Assembly (NCBI RefSeq): GCF_004664715.2
Contig: NC_051072.1
Location: forward strand, 40,667,142 to 40,731,141
Direction of reading: 5' to 3'
Source: Peromyscus leucopus
Lineage: Eukaryota > Chordata > Mammalia > Rodentia > Cricetidae
Length of the DNA: 64,000 nt
Shown in pieces: positions 23,262-34,779 of this stretch (position 1 is its first letter; each line of letters begins with the position of its first letter). The translations under genes and the position numbers were made by a program. Under the pieces are notes generated by a model. That model saw only the letters and a program-made list of their open reading frames with translations, made no database searches and had not been told where the DNA came from.

Positions 23262-23484
23262 CAGGACTGCTCCTGTGTGAGGGTCTGTCGGGACTGCTCC
23301 TGTGTGAGGATGTCTGTCGGGACTGCTCCTGTGTGAGGGTGTCTGTCGGGACTGATCCTGTGTGAGGGTGTCTGTCGGGACTGCTCCTGTGAGGGTGTCT
23401 GTCGGGACTGCTCCTGTGAGGGTGTCTGTCGGGACTGCTCCTGTGTGAGGGTGTCTGTCGGGACTGCGCCCATGTTAAGTTGTC
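23262..23484. repeat. 29-bp minisatellite, left part
   Basis: About eight copies of a unit beginning GGGACTGCTCCTGTGTGAGG and ending GTGTCTGTC; two copies lack two bases. The array is interrupted at 23485 by an LTR and resumes at 26790. The SPDRHPH-type peptides read on the - strand are repeat translation. Confidence 0.95.
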
Positions 23485-23831
23485 TGTAGGTAGACTTTCT
23501 TTCCTGCCTACCATTTCCCAAATAACCAACTCAGAGGCTGAACATGAATTGTAACTGCTTAACCGATAGCTTAGGTTTGTTACTAACTAACTCTTCCATA
23601 TTTCCTATCTGTGCTTTGCCATGTGGCTTGGTACCTTTTCTCAGTGTGGCATGCCCATCTTGCTTCTCTGCCTCTCCTCGCAACTCTCCTGACTCTGCCC
23701 TTCTTCATCCCAGCATCCTTAGTTTGGTCACCATGCCTATACTTCCTCGCTGGCTACTGGCCAATCAGTATTTAATTAAACCCGTTCCAGTGACAAGTCT
23801 TTGCAGTGTACAAGAGGATTATTTCATAGCA
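23485..23831 (-). repeat. 3' LTR of the element
   Basis: This 347-bp copy aligns along its length with 26447-26789, starts TGCTATGAAATAATCCTC and ends AGTCTACCTACA on the - strand. Confidence 0.88.
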
Positions 23832-23844
23832 TTTCTCCCTTTTT
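23832..23844 (-). other. Polypurine tract next to the 3' LTR
   Basis: The - strand reads AAAAAGGGAGAAA immediately before the LTR start TGCTATG, the position where plus-strand synthesis of a retroelement begins. Confidence 0.85.
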
Positions 23845-24364
23845 GTCTAATTAAAAAGGTTTTAATTTTAACATAGTAAAATTACATACAATAAAGATAG
23901 TTATTAAGTAAGAATTACAGTTACAATACTCAGTCTGTTTGTGTTTGGCAAAATTAAAGAAAATACCCCATTATCTGTCTTACTTTTGTAAGTTTTACAT
24001 CTTACAGACTTTTCTTAGAAGCAGGAAATTTTGAAGGACTGTCTTATCTTGTCTTGGCAAAGTGTGGTAGTTGCTTTCTTTTGTGTCCTATTGGTCCAGT
24101 TTGGTCAGTAACTGTCAGCAGTTGAGGCAAGGGCAGTTTCTTTGCCCACATGGCTAACTTTTGCCATAAAGAAAACAAACTCCATATAGAGTTTCTTCAA
24201 TGTCCATAATCCTCTTTGAAGTAATTTTAAATGCCATAATATGTAGGTCTTTGAGTGTTTGAAGATTATCTATCTATCTGAAATGTATCTCTGTATGACC
24301 TTTAAGTTTGCTGTTATAGATGACTATTAATCTGTATTTCTTAATTATATATTCCTTTTTTTAG

Positions 24365-24535
24365 GCGTTTTGTTTTGTTTTGTTTGAGACAAGTTTTCTC
24401 TGTGTAGCTTTGGAGCCTTTTTTGGAATTCACTCTGTAGCCCAGGCTAGCCTCAAACTCACAGAGATCCACTTGCCTCTGCCTTCTGAGTGCTGGGATTA
24501 AAGGCGTGTGCTACCACGGCCAAGCTTTTAATTAT
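24365..24535 (-). repeat. B1 SINE inside the ERV
   Basis: Reverse-oriented B1: 'gtttgagacaagttttctct', 'gtgtagctttggagcctttt', 'ctgggattaaaggcgtgtgc'. It must post-date the ERV insertion. Confidence 0.92.
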
Positions 24536-25769
24536 ATATTACATTTTTAAATGAGCTGCATAAACATATCCTAAACAAGAGTAGAAACATACATACAGTA
24601 TAACGAAATTTAATTTTAAATTTGTATTAATAAACAAAATCCATACCAGTGTAAAATATTTTAAGATTAATAGGTTTTTTTGGATTAAAGTAGATTTAAT
24701 AATCTATTCTTTTTTTCCTTTAGAAAGATATCTTTGAATTTAATTCTTTTGTTTAGCCTTTTTTTTTTTACTATGACTAATAACAATTTGTAACCAACCC
24801 CCCCTTAAATGATAACAAACATCCATAACCAATATTTTGGGATGTGGGCATGGTTCTGTAGATGACTTCCTATTGTTTGGGAGTGCTGACATCTTTGGGG
24901 GAACCTTCAGAAAATCAGGATAATTGTTAAGTCTTGATTGGAGTATTCTGTGAGACTGGATCATTTCAGTCATCAACCTTGAAGCTGTTCTGGATGCTGG
25001 ATCACCTAAGCCATCTGTTTTTATTGGTGTCTGGTCCCCTTGTTCTGAAAATTCATAAACTGCTAAAGGTAACATCCATATTACCTTTATTATGTATTAA
25101 TACAAGTATATACTGTGCATTGTACACAAGCCTGCCAAAGATGATTTTTTGTTATATGTTTGAGCAGATAAAACATGCATCACATGTGTTGTAGTTTTTT
25201 TAGGTTTATTTCTTTATGTCTGCAGTCAGAAATTTCAGGGGGCTTCCTCAATCAAACTTGATTTTCTTTAACCCAGAATAAATCCACAGCCTCTCATTTC
25301 CTGTGGAAATAAAAGTATAACTTTCCTCCAAAGCCTTTTGACTTAAATTTTGAAGTCAAGATTTTTTTTTAAATATATAGGTTGGTTAAATCTAGCAGTT
25401 TTTATAATCCAGTGTCCCTTAGCAGCTAAAAAAAAAAAAAAACATTCAAAGACAACACAATAACATACAGGACTCAGACTGTCTGTATATTTCCCATCTT
25501 TATTAGCTTATTATATATAATATTACTTAATTCCTTTTTAAAGAACTTTATTATTTTATTCTTAAACTATTTTTTAATATGCCTTTTCTCTCTCCCAAGC
25601 CTATGTGTGTATTTTTAAACACACTGTAACCTGTTCAGAGGCTTTTTTTTTTTTCACTGAATCTGTCTTTACTGTGTATCTGTTGTTTTTTGATCTCATG
25701 AGACAAATCTTAAACTGCTATGTCAGCTACCTGTTGCTGGAGAGCTTCTCTCCAGGTTCCACCAAGCCC

Positions 25770-26190
25770 CATATGTAATTTTACCATGTTAAAGTTAAAA
25801 CCTTCCTTTTTAAAAAAAAAAAAAGAAGAAAAGGGGAAGTGCTGTGGATATCACTCTATATAAATAAAACACTGATGGCCAGTGACCAGACAGGAAGTAT
25901 AGGCAGGACAAGGAGAGAGGAGAATTGGGGAAACAGGAAGAAGGAGGGAGAGACACTGCAGCCACCGCCAGGACAAGCAGCATGTAAAGATGCCGGTAAG
26001 CCACCAGCCACGTGGCAAGGTATAGATTTATAAAAATGGGTTAATTTAAGATATAAGAACAGTTAGCAAGAAGCTTGCCACGGCCATACAGCTTATAAGT
26101 GGTATAAGCGTCTGAGTGATTATTTTATACGTGGATTGTGGGACTGCGGGGTTTGGGGAACCTGGAGAGAAGCCCTCTAGCAACAGCTAC
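25770..26190 (+). mobile_element. Opposite-strand LTR with 3' internal end, nested in the ERV
   Basis: On the + strand a purine tract (AAGAAGAAAAGGGGAAG) is followed by an LTR at 25839-26190 starting TGCTGTGGATATCACTCT and ending CAACAGCTAC. The 45 bases before the tract ('atatgtaattttaccatgtt') match the sequence next to the 3' LTR of the host element. It is therefore a 3' end of the same family in inverse orientation. I see no matching 6-bp duplication, so rearrangement is as possible as insertion. Confidence 0.75.
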
Positions 26191-26426
26191 CAGCATTGTT
26201 CAGCTTAGCACATGGCAGTAGCTCATGGCAGGTGGGGACAGTTGTCAGGAGACGTTTTCCTGTACTGTGGCTGGAATGAGAGACTGCGGGAACCCACCAT
26301 ACAGCGTAGCTCATGGCATGCATGTGGCCAGCATTAGAGACACAGAATAGGAAGCCTTGCTTGGCTCTGTTTCTGAGCATTGAGAACTTTTTTTAAGCTT
26401 TTTCAGGTATTATGTGGAAATTCTTG

Positions 26427-26444
26427 CTGACCTTTTGGGCGCCA
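26427..26444 (-). other. Primer binding site, tRNA-Lys type
   Basis: Two bases after the 5' LTR the - strand reads TGGCGCCCAAAAGGTC. The TGGCGCCC core is the complement of a tRNA-Lys 3' end, as in class II (beta-like) retroviruses. The remainder has diverged. Confidence 0.8.
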
Positions 26445-26446
26445 TA

Positions 26447-26789
26447 TGTAGGTGGACATTTCTTTCCCATCTTAACCACCGACTCAGGGGCTGAATATAG
26501 ATTATAAGTGCTTGGTCAATAGCTCAGCCTTGTTACTAGCTAACTCTTACATTTAAATTAACCATATTTCTTACCTATGCTTTGCCATGTGACTTGGTAC
26601 CTTTCTCATTATGGCATGCCCATCTTGCTTCTCTGCCTCTTCTTGCAACTCCGCCCTTCTTCATCCCAGCATCCTTAGTTTGGTTGCCACACCTATACTT
26701 CCTGCCTGGCTACTGGCCAATCAGCGTTTAATTAAAAGCCAGTTCCAGTGACAAATCTTTACAGTGTACAAGAGAATTATTCCACAGCA
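26447..26789 (-). repeat. 5' LTR of the element
   Basis: Read on the - strand it starts TGCTGTGGAATAATTCTC and ends GTCCACCTACA (343 bp), with the conserved block 'gattggccagtagccaggca'. Confidence 0.88.
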
Positions 26790-26835
26790 GGAGTCTGTCA
26801 AGACTGTGTCTGTGTGAGGGTGTCAGGGCTGTACC
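26790..26835. repeat. 29-bp minisatellite, right part
   Basis: 'Gtctgtcaagactgtgtctg' and 'tgtgagggtgtcagg' continue the unit seen at 23262-23484 on the far side of the ERV. Confidence 0.8.
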
Positions 26836-27061
26836 TTTATCTGCTTTCAAACTAAGGTAAGAGACTCCTCCAGCATTTCTCATTCACTAAAGCTCAGAGC
26901 CCAGAAATTTGAAAATTAGTCATCTTGTGGGTAGTTCTTTCATGTAACAAGTTAGTAAGTAAACTAACTAGCCAGAATAATTCAAAGTTAAAAATATTCA
27001 AAATGAATGATAACCACTATTATTTTATTATCATTTCTACTTTCTCTTAATGTCTACAAGA

Positions 27062-27215
27062 GGGGCTTGTGAGGAGGGTCAGTGAGTAAAGGCACTTGCT
27101 GACAGGCTTGATGACTTGAAATCAACCCCTAGGATCCATGTAGTGGGAGAAGAGAACTGACTCCTATTGGCCTCCATGAGTACTGCCACCACCCCAAATA
27201 AATGAATTGTTTAAA
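27062..27215 (+). repeat. B2/B3 SINE
   Basis: It contains 'gagggtcagtgagtaaaggc', 'cttgctgacaggcttgatga' and 'aagagaactgactcctattg'. Confidence 0.75.
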
Positions 27216-27294
27216 ATGCATACATATATATTCCACAAGACATTGAATTTCATGTGAAGTTTACAGAAATAGGTCTAAACTCCACATTCATTTT

Positions 27295-27495
27295 TTGGTT
27301 TTTAGTGTACTATTATTATTGTGTGTGTGCCCACACATACATGTGTACTTGGGTGTGTGCACACCATGTGTGGGAGATCAGAAGACAACTTGTAGCAGTC
27401 AAGTCTTTCCATCCACTGTGACCCCTGGGGTTGAACTCAGGTCATCAGGCCTTCACAGCAAGCCCCTTTACCTCTGAGCCATCTCGTTGACCCTT
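27295..27495 (-). repeat. B3 SINE
   Basis: Reverse-oriented: 'gagatcagaagacaacttgt', 'ggggttgaactcaggtcatc', 'acctctgagccatctcgttg'. The frame at 27295-27477 is SINE-derived. Confidence 0.8.
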
Positions 27496-28497
27496 GGTTC
27501 TCTTTTGGAAAGATCTGCATTCGTGAACAGTGCTATAGTAGTTTTGAATACTTATAAACTTATAGAAATAAACGTAAATTTCCTGGGTTTGTCTCCCCAT
27601 TTGTATAGTCTAAGAGCTGCCTGTTTTCTACCTGTGATATTCAGATTAATATATTTGAAGTTTAGTAATAGAGCTACCTCCTTCTAGAGTTCAAGATGAT
27701 TTTAAATTTTTAGTCCCAGTGGAAAGAGAAACAAGTGTGTGGTAGATGGTACCTGATACCTCATGTCATACCATTTACTCTGGCCCACTGCTCATGAATG
27801 TAACTTCACAGGGGCTCTGACAGCATGGGGTGTCTATGGGAAAGAATGTGACCCGTGAAAGAGTTAACATACTACTTGATTGGTCGGGGTAGGGGCTGAG
27901 GGGTAAATGCTCCCTTTCTGTCCCCTGGGCAAGCAGCTGAAGCCTGTCAGGCATTTGGCACACATTTGCCTCACCTGCTCAGAAGGCAGTGACCAGTAAC
28001 AGCACATGCTGATCCAGGCTTCCCTTCCTCCCACTCTGCCATATTGTGCTCCTTTCACTGGGACCCCTTATTCAACATCAGCTGTATCAAAACCAAAATT
28101 GTCTCTAGCAGACGTGAGCTCAAACCAGCACTGGTCAGTACCAGGTCATTAAATTCAACAGGTCTACTCGTTCTGTAATCTGACTGCATGTCGGTTATGC
28201 TGACACAAAACAGTATGTTCACTAAGAACATGGCTGAAACCGTGTATCAGAGTGCTTGAAAGCTTGGTGACCATCTCAGGGAGTTGAGCTGGAGAGTTGA
28301 GAACTGGCCCAGGTACTTCGGATACCCAGAGGTTAATTTTCACTAACAACCCTGGTATAGCCTACAGCCGTCCAAGTTGATCTCGTGCAGGAGTTGAGTG
28401 ATTTTTCTGTTCCGGTGAGTTGTGCTGTAGTTTACCAGTTGGCACTGGGCTCCACAACTCTGCATTTTCATCAGCTATGATTTTCTGTAATGAGTTT

Positions 28498-29020
28498 TGT
28501 GGTGGTATTGTGTTCCCGAAATATTGTGCACCCTAATAAACTTATCTGGGGTCAGAGACAGAACAGCCACAATATTAAACATAAAGGATAGGCAGTGGTA
28601 GCACACGCCTTTAATCTCAGCACTTGGGAGGCAGAGCTAGGCAGAAATCCATGGGTTCAAGGACACAGCCAGACATGGTGACTCATCACGCCTTTAATCC
28701 CAGAAAGCGAGTCTTTAATCCCAGGGAGTGATGGTAGAAGGCAGAAAGATATATAAGACGTGAGGACCAGGAACTAGAAGCATTTGGCTGGTTAAGCATT
28801 TGGCCTGGTTAAGCATTCAGGCTTTTGAGCAGCACAGTTCAGCTGGGATTCATTCTGGATGAGGACTCAGAGGCCTCCAGTCTGAGGAAACAAGACCAGC
28901 TGAGGATCCCGTGAGGTGAGGTAGCTGTGGCTTGTTCTGGTTCTCTGATCTTCCAGTTCACCCCAATACCTGGCTCAGGTTTGATTTTATTAATAAGAAC
29001 TTTTTAAGATTCCTGCTACA
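28498..29020 (+). mobile_element. Solo LTR with 6-bp target duplication (GAGTTT)
   Basis: GAGTTT occurs at 28492-28497 and 29021-29026. The 523-bp unit starts TGTGGTGGTATTGTG and ends TCCTGCTACA. It has AATAAA at 28535-28540, two B1-like passages ('gtggtagcacacgcctttaa', 'gtgactcatcacgcctttaa') and 'tattaataagaactttttaa' near its end. It lies in the sense direction in the Ndufaf2 intron and is related in layout to 16993-17456. Confidence 0.92.
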
Positions 29021-30429
29021 GAGTTTCATCTGTTACAAGAGGAGTTTCCTTTATGAGGGGCGAGGAGTACACTTATCTGTGGGTATGAGGACAATGTTTA
29101 GAATGTAGTGAGGGATTATGCTGGTTTAGGAAAGTGACAGTTGTAGGTTCTCCTCCAAGACCCAGGATAGTTGTCTAGATTCCAAGACTCTTGTTGAGTG
29201 TGTCTTAAAGTCCAATTAGAGAGCTGTTGGTTACTGCCAAGTTATGTGTGCCGCTACTACACCCTTAGGTTATACCATGCTGGCCATTGTTGTGGTTCAT
29301 AGATATCAGAGCTGGTTAGGACTATTGGTGGCTCCCCTCCTTTGGAAACTTGTATGGTGTCTTCTGGTACCATGAAAGCTAGTCCTTAGGGAAAAAGGCT
29401 TTCAAATCCAGCTTAGGGGTCAGCTCAGTTTGACTTTCATTTTTTAAGGTATTTTTTAAAGTGTGTGTGCACGTGTGCACATATATGAGTCATTTCTGAT
29501 GGAAAAATAAAATAGTGCTTTTTGTTTAAAACAAATGCTATCATTCTAGAGATTTGCTCAGTTTATCTTTTTGTTAAAATATTTTTATTTCACTTGTACT
29601 CAGAGAGTAAAAATACATTTAGGTTTTAAATTTTGCTTTTCATCTTTAATGTATAAAGTTCTTGATGTGTAAATAAAATGCAGTGTTTTCTGAGTTGCAC
29701 AATTGGATATAAGGTGAAATGTTCAGAAGGAAAAATGAAGTTTTTATGACAGGCCCTGTCTTCTTCCCAACTATTTCTAGCTTTTCTATAATTATGTATT
29801 TTGACAGTCTTTCTTTTTCAGACGGGTAGAAGGTATGTTTTCCAGAGGACTGATAAGCACATGGTTTCAGTAATTATCTCCCCCACAAAATTAAACTAAT
29901 TGCATTATCAGCTCTCACCAAATTACATGGCAATTCATCATAAAAACACTTATTAGTGTTTGTCTAAAATAGCCTCACTAATGATGTCTTCTTAGCAAAA
30001 TGAGTTCTGCATTTTCATCACCAGTTGGATATTTTTTTTTGCCACGTTTATACTATATAGTCATTTGAATGCAATAATTTTTTAAAGCTGCAACATTATC
30101 GAACTATAGTAATGCTTGTTAACAAAATTCATTTGTGTATTGGCAAAATATTTAGAGATAATAAGTTCAGTGATATATTAAGTAGTAACCTGGATTTACC
30201 TAAGGAAACATTGTTGTCTCTAAAAAAGCTAGGCCATCCTTTTCACAGGAGGACCTCCTCTAAAAATTAATTAATAAGTACCTAAACAAACATAAAATGT
30301 AAATGCTATTAGGCTACACTCAACCCAGCTTTGTTCAAACTAAAGGCTTTCTGATATCAAGTGTTAGTTATATGTATTAGAAAATTTTTCAAATAATAGC
30401 TTTGATAATTCCTGCTGCATTATAAGATA

Positions 30430-30575
30430 CCTAGTGGTTTCTATCTGTGTAGTTTGTCTCTTCCTGCTAGAGTCTAAGCCTCGTGACAGCAGGTCCTGTG
30501 GTCTGGACGCTGTTGCATCTTCAGAATCTAGAGCGGGCCCTGACTCAGAGTGAGCACTCTGGATGCTGAAAGACC
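30430..30575 (-). repeat. L2-like remnant
   Basis: 'Cctgctagagtctaagcctc', 'gtgacagcaggtcctgtggt' and 'agagtgagcactctgga' follow the order of the inverted L2 3' end. Confidence 0.5.
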
Positions 30576-30664
30576 CATCTGCTGAGCCCTCTTTTGTCTT
30601 GTCTCTTCTCCTGTGTTCTGATTTCCCAGTGATTCGAATTTAAAATACTGTCGCTGTTGTTGTT

Positions 30665-30825
30665 TTAAAGGGTAGGGCACATGATGACCTGGCAGCATAT
30701 GGAAGGCAGAGGGTAGCTTTGTGGAATCAGTTCTCTGTCTACATTACATAGGTTCCGGGGATAGGACTTGGGTCACCAGGCTTGTGTGACAAAAGTCTTA
30801 CTCACTGAGCCACCTCACCAGCTCC
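30665..30825 (-). repeat. B3 SINE
   Basis: Reverse-oriented: 'gtggaatcagttctctgtct', 'ggataggacttgggtcacca', 'tactcactgagccacctcac'. Confidence 0.85.
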
Positions 30826-32054
30826 CCATCAACCATTTGGATTCCCTCCCACAATTCCCATGAGAATTCTCACCTGACTTTGTTATTTCGTCCTCTTGTC
30901 TCCATCAGTAGGACATCGGGGACATCATCCCTGAGCCTCTTTTACTCCTGGCACCCATCCTGGCAGACACTCAGCTCCACTGATACCCATTTGCGCTTAC
31001 ACTTGGTTGCCTGGCCTTCAGAGGTCACTGTATCCTAATTAATACGCTGGCTTCTTCAGTTTCTCCGAGGAGAAGAGCTGCCGCTGTGTCCCTCTGCTCT
31101 TCCTTCGTCCCTCCCGCAGTGCCGTTTCAGTTTCAGTTAGTTTCATCAGATGCTGCCCTTCAGAGAATTCCACTTCTCTCCAGTCGAGTTGCTTCAGGGA
31201 GCCTCACTTGCCCGGCTGCCAGCACTAGTCACCTTGCCCTGGGCGGCCGCCACTGCCAAGCTTCTCTAGTGGTTGCCTGCCTGGCTGCTGCACCTCTGGG
31301 TCGTCCCAGATCACCATCTCTGACCCTGCCACTGCCCTCCCCATTACCTAGCCTATCTTCTTCTTCCTCTCTTCTCTAGTCCTATGATAGGGAAGGAAAT
31401 GCCTTGTCTGTCTGGGGAGTTGAATATGGGTAGTGGTGGGTAGGTGTCCTGAGTTCCATTTTAAATGACTTAAGAGTCATTTACCCATGCTTTCCTCCTT
31501 CCTCTGCCTCTTTGGGAAAGTCAGTAGGTACCTGTCATTGTGGTCCCGTTGGTCTCAGGCACTAGGAATGGATATTGTGATCTGTCACGTTTGTGTTGTT
31601 ATTGCAGATGTGCGATCCTGGGTAAATTCTCAGTGTGCACTGGGTACAGAATATAACCATCATTATAACCTGTTTCTCAGGGGTGAAGTATTTGGGGTCT
31701 AAGAAGTTGGCTGATCATTAACTTTTCCTACTTTAACCTAACGTTAGGAACTCTGTATCAAAGCCAAATACTCAATGATTGACAAGTGAAGAATATACAG
31801 AGATAGATTTTTTTCCCAATTTCAAAAGCATCATTTTTACCACATTTATTTTTAAAAACTAATATAAATTCCTAAGAGTATAAATACCTTTTTTTTTTTC
31901 CATTTTCAAGAATGTACAGCATTTTTGTCATTATGAAGAAAAGGCCTATAAATTATTTAGAACCACAATTTAATTAACGGTGAAATAAATTTATTCTTAA
32001 TTGTTAGCTCTTTAAATTTAGGTTTGCACGTGTAATACACTGCAGCATGCGGAG

Positions 32055-32180
32055 CCCGAGTCATTCATTCAGCAAGTGCATGCTGGCTCGTCTTGTGTGC
32101 GAGGCCCTGTTCTAGGCACTGAATACGAGGGACGAAGGGAAAGGAGCCAAACAGGGCTGACAGAACCCCATCGCCTTATG
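32055..32180 (+). repeat. L2 3' end fragment
   Basis: 'Gagtcattcattcagcaagt' and 'gccctgttctaggcactgaa' are the L2 tail motif. Confidence 0.65.
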
Positions 32181-32204
32181 GCCACCAAACTGCATATGCA
32201 TTTG

Positions 32205-32455
32205 TTTACCTTCTGCCTTGGCAATCCGGCTTCTAGAAATCTACTCAATTATCAGACAAAAGCAAAGGTGTAGCCGCACAGGGAGGTTCCCGGGAACCAA
32301 AAGATGACAAAATGTAGCAGTACGAAGTTAGTGCCAGGAGAGTTTCTAGTGACTGAAGTTACAAAAAATTGATCCTATATGAATGCAAATGATAGATGAA
32401 GGATGGATAAATAATCTGCTTTTTTATGAAAAATGGAAAGTACGCAGAAAACCTG
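32205..32455 (+). repeat. Possible old L1 3' fragment
   Basis: 'Ggcttctagaaatctactca' and 'gatggataaataatctgctt' resemble the ancient L1 3' region. The match is weak. Confidence 0.35.
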
Positions 32456-33734
32456 TTTGCTTTAATAAAAGATTAGCGAAGAAGGGTGTGCCTGGTATGG
32501 AAGAGCAACGGCGGAACATTAATTTTATTGGTGGCAAACAGTTACCGCGCAGCTCAGCCAGGGGCACTCTCTGTAGGTCGGCCTCCCTCTCCTTAGCCAC
32601 CAGGCTCAGGCCATGTGACTAACTGGAAGAAAAGCCTTCCAGGCAGAAAGGGGCCCAGCCACTTGTCTGAGGAACCCAGAAGCCAGTGGGGCTGGAGCAT
32701 GCGCAGTAGTGACTGGAGGGGAGGACCCCAGGTCACCTGATCCTTGTGGAGGTTGGTTGTTGGGGCAGGCCTGAGATGGAGGAGCAGTAAAAGGTGTCTA
32801 GCAGGTAGGCTTGAGAAAGAAAGAAGTAGTATCAGAGGACAAAGGGCAAAGCCCAACACTGATGGAGGCCCAGCCCAGCGTTGGCCAGCTCTGCGGAGTC
32901 CTTAAGTGTTTAGACTGCCGACTGGTTGCTGTGGGCTCGCTTTGTGTCCCGCCTGTCTCAGTGTGGACGGGCTGCCCTTAAAGCAGTAGTGAGGTGGCCC
33001 TCTCTGCTGGCACACATGCTAGCATTGGGGACATAGGGGTGTTGCCTTGTCACAGGCCCCTGCCACTGGAAAGGATCTCATGAGTGTTCTCTATCTGCCA
33101 CATGCTCATCTGACGTAACTTCTAATAACCCTGAAAGGTTTGTTAGAGGAGCTGTGTGCCGTGTGAACATTACATCATGGAGGCCCAAGGAGACCTGTTA
33201 GGGGGTGCCTGTAGTCCAGGCAAGAAATGCTGCTGGCAAGAAAGGTGGAGAGAAATGTCGAGTTCAAGAAGCAACGTGAAGAGCTGGTAAGATTTAGTGC
33301 TGGTAGATAGATGGGACACAACACTGGCTTTGTAAACACCCACCATGATGTCAGGGCAGCTAAGTTATCCACTGCTGGTGAAGCACAGCTCCCTGCCATC
33401 CTCACAGCTCCCACTCACTCCCCAGCCTCTCTGACTCTTCCTACCTCCCCCTCCCGCCTCCACCAGCTCTTCATCTGACCCTGCCGGCTGGTATGGGTTT
33501 GATCAAGACAGAGCCTCTTCCAAGAGTGATCGTTAACTCTCGGGGCTGTCTGTGCATGATGTGGGTTGTTATGGTGGCGCTGCTCTGTAGTTGAGCAGGT
33601 GAGGATAGGGAAGAGGCCCAAGGAAACCAGACAGAGCTTCCAGGCATCAGGGAACACTGGAGATGGACAGAACGGCCCTGGTCCCAGCTGTATGCACAGC
33701 CCTGGGAGGGCCTTGTGAAGAATTTACCAGGCAG

Positions 33735-33835
33735 GGGCAGGTGGAAGCAGATTTCAAGTATAGGTTAGTGGTGTGACCTTAAGCTAGGCCTCTGAGCCTC
33801 TGTGGTCTTTGGACATGTTTAAATGAAGCTAAATT
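33735..33835 (+). repeat. MIR fragment
   Basis: 'Ttagtggtgtgaccttaagc' and 'gcctctgagcctctgtggtc' match the MIR core. Confidence 0.55.
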
Positions 33836-34779
33836 AGACACCCAAGTCTAAGGGGCTATGTAGTTTAACTTAAGATTCTGGATCTTGAGGAACAATCAGG
33901 GCTGAAGGTACAAATCTGAGATTGTTCAGCATATGGAGATGGTATTTAAACTTGCAGCATGGGAAACAATTATCCATGGAAAGAGCATAGAAAACAGGGC
34001 CTGTGCCTGAGCCTTGGAATGCTTGAGGCCAGAAGTGCTTGGAGATTTGGTAACAAAGGAGCTGACAGTTTGATACAAGAGCCCAAATGCTTTACAGGCA
34101 TTTTCCTTTGGTATGTCTTATTTGTAGCACACACACACATGCACCTCTTTTTCTTACTTTGTAGTTCAAGATGGCCTCAGTCTCACCTGTCCACGTGCTG
34201 AGGATTGGCATGCACTCTTCTCTTCTCTTTCCATCCATGGCCAATCTCTGCAATCCTTTAGAAATGGGAGTGGTTCTGCCTGCCTTCCCCTCCCCATGCT
34301 TCATAACCGAGTGCCATGTATACAGAAGCACACGATCTCCATCTTTGCTTCACTGCCGTCGTGTGCTTTCTGACCTAATTCTCCCTGCTTGCATTCTGTA
34401 GTAACGCCCTGTCTCATTTCTGTGTTCCAGTATGTCCGCCCCTGCCTCCCTCACCTTTCAGTCCAATTTGCACAGTTGCTATAGTCATATTTTTAAAAAA
34501 CGAAGTGAACATGGAAATCTTGTATTTATGCTTGCAGATTAAGCAAATAGAAATATAGCGTAGCCCATTAAACATTAATTGCAAATAAACAATGAATTTT
34601 AAGTGTAAGTTTGCCACATGCAGTATTTAGGGCACAAATACTAGGAGGTTGTTTGTTTATCTGAAATTCAAATTTACATAAAAAGAATACGTATTTTCTC
34701 TGGAATCCTGTTCTTGCTTCAAAGTCTAAAATGTTTCACTAATGCCTTCAGAATAAAACCTTCATGTCCTGAGACTGTA

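Larger units (their letters stand above)
23485..26789 (-). mobile_element. Two-LTR endogenous retrovirus-like element (non-autonomous)
   Basis: Two direct LTR copies (26447-26789 as 5' LTR and 23485-23831 as 3' LTR, reading on the - strand) flank about 2.6 kb. A lysine-type primer binding site and a polypurine tract lie where expected. I recognise no gag, pro, pol or env; the one mid-sized frame (24740-25075) does not resemble a retroviral protein, so the element was probably mobilised in trans. The interior carries a B1 and an opposite LTR. Flanking hexamers GTTGTC (23479-23484) and GGAGTC (26790-26795) each differ by one base from GGTGTC of the host minisatellite unit, consistent with a decayed 6-bp target duplication. 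The two LTRs differ by roughly 10-15 percent by eye plus indels, so it is not recent. Confidence 0.88.

Noticed and set aside
23262..23484. CRISPR-like array of direct repeats
   Set aside because: Units are contiguous with no unique spacers and the genome is mammalian, so it is a minisatellite.
23161..23529. Ser/His/Arg/Pro repeat protein (SPDRHPH type)
   Set aside because: It is a translation of the 29-bp minisatellite and the adjacent LTR end.
25740..25780. A second primer binding site ('tggggcttggtgg' on -)
   Set aside because: Beyond TGGGG it does not fit the tRNA-Pro 3' end, and it is not placed after a 5' LTR.
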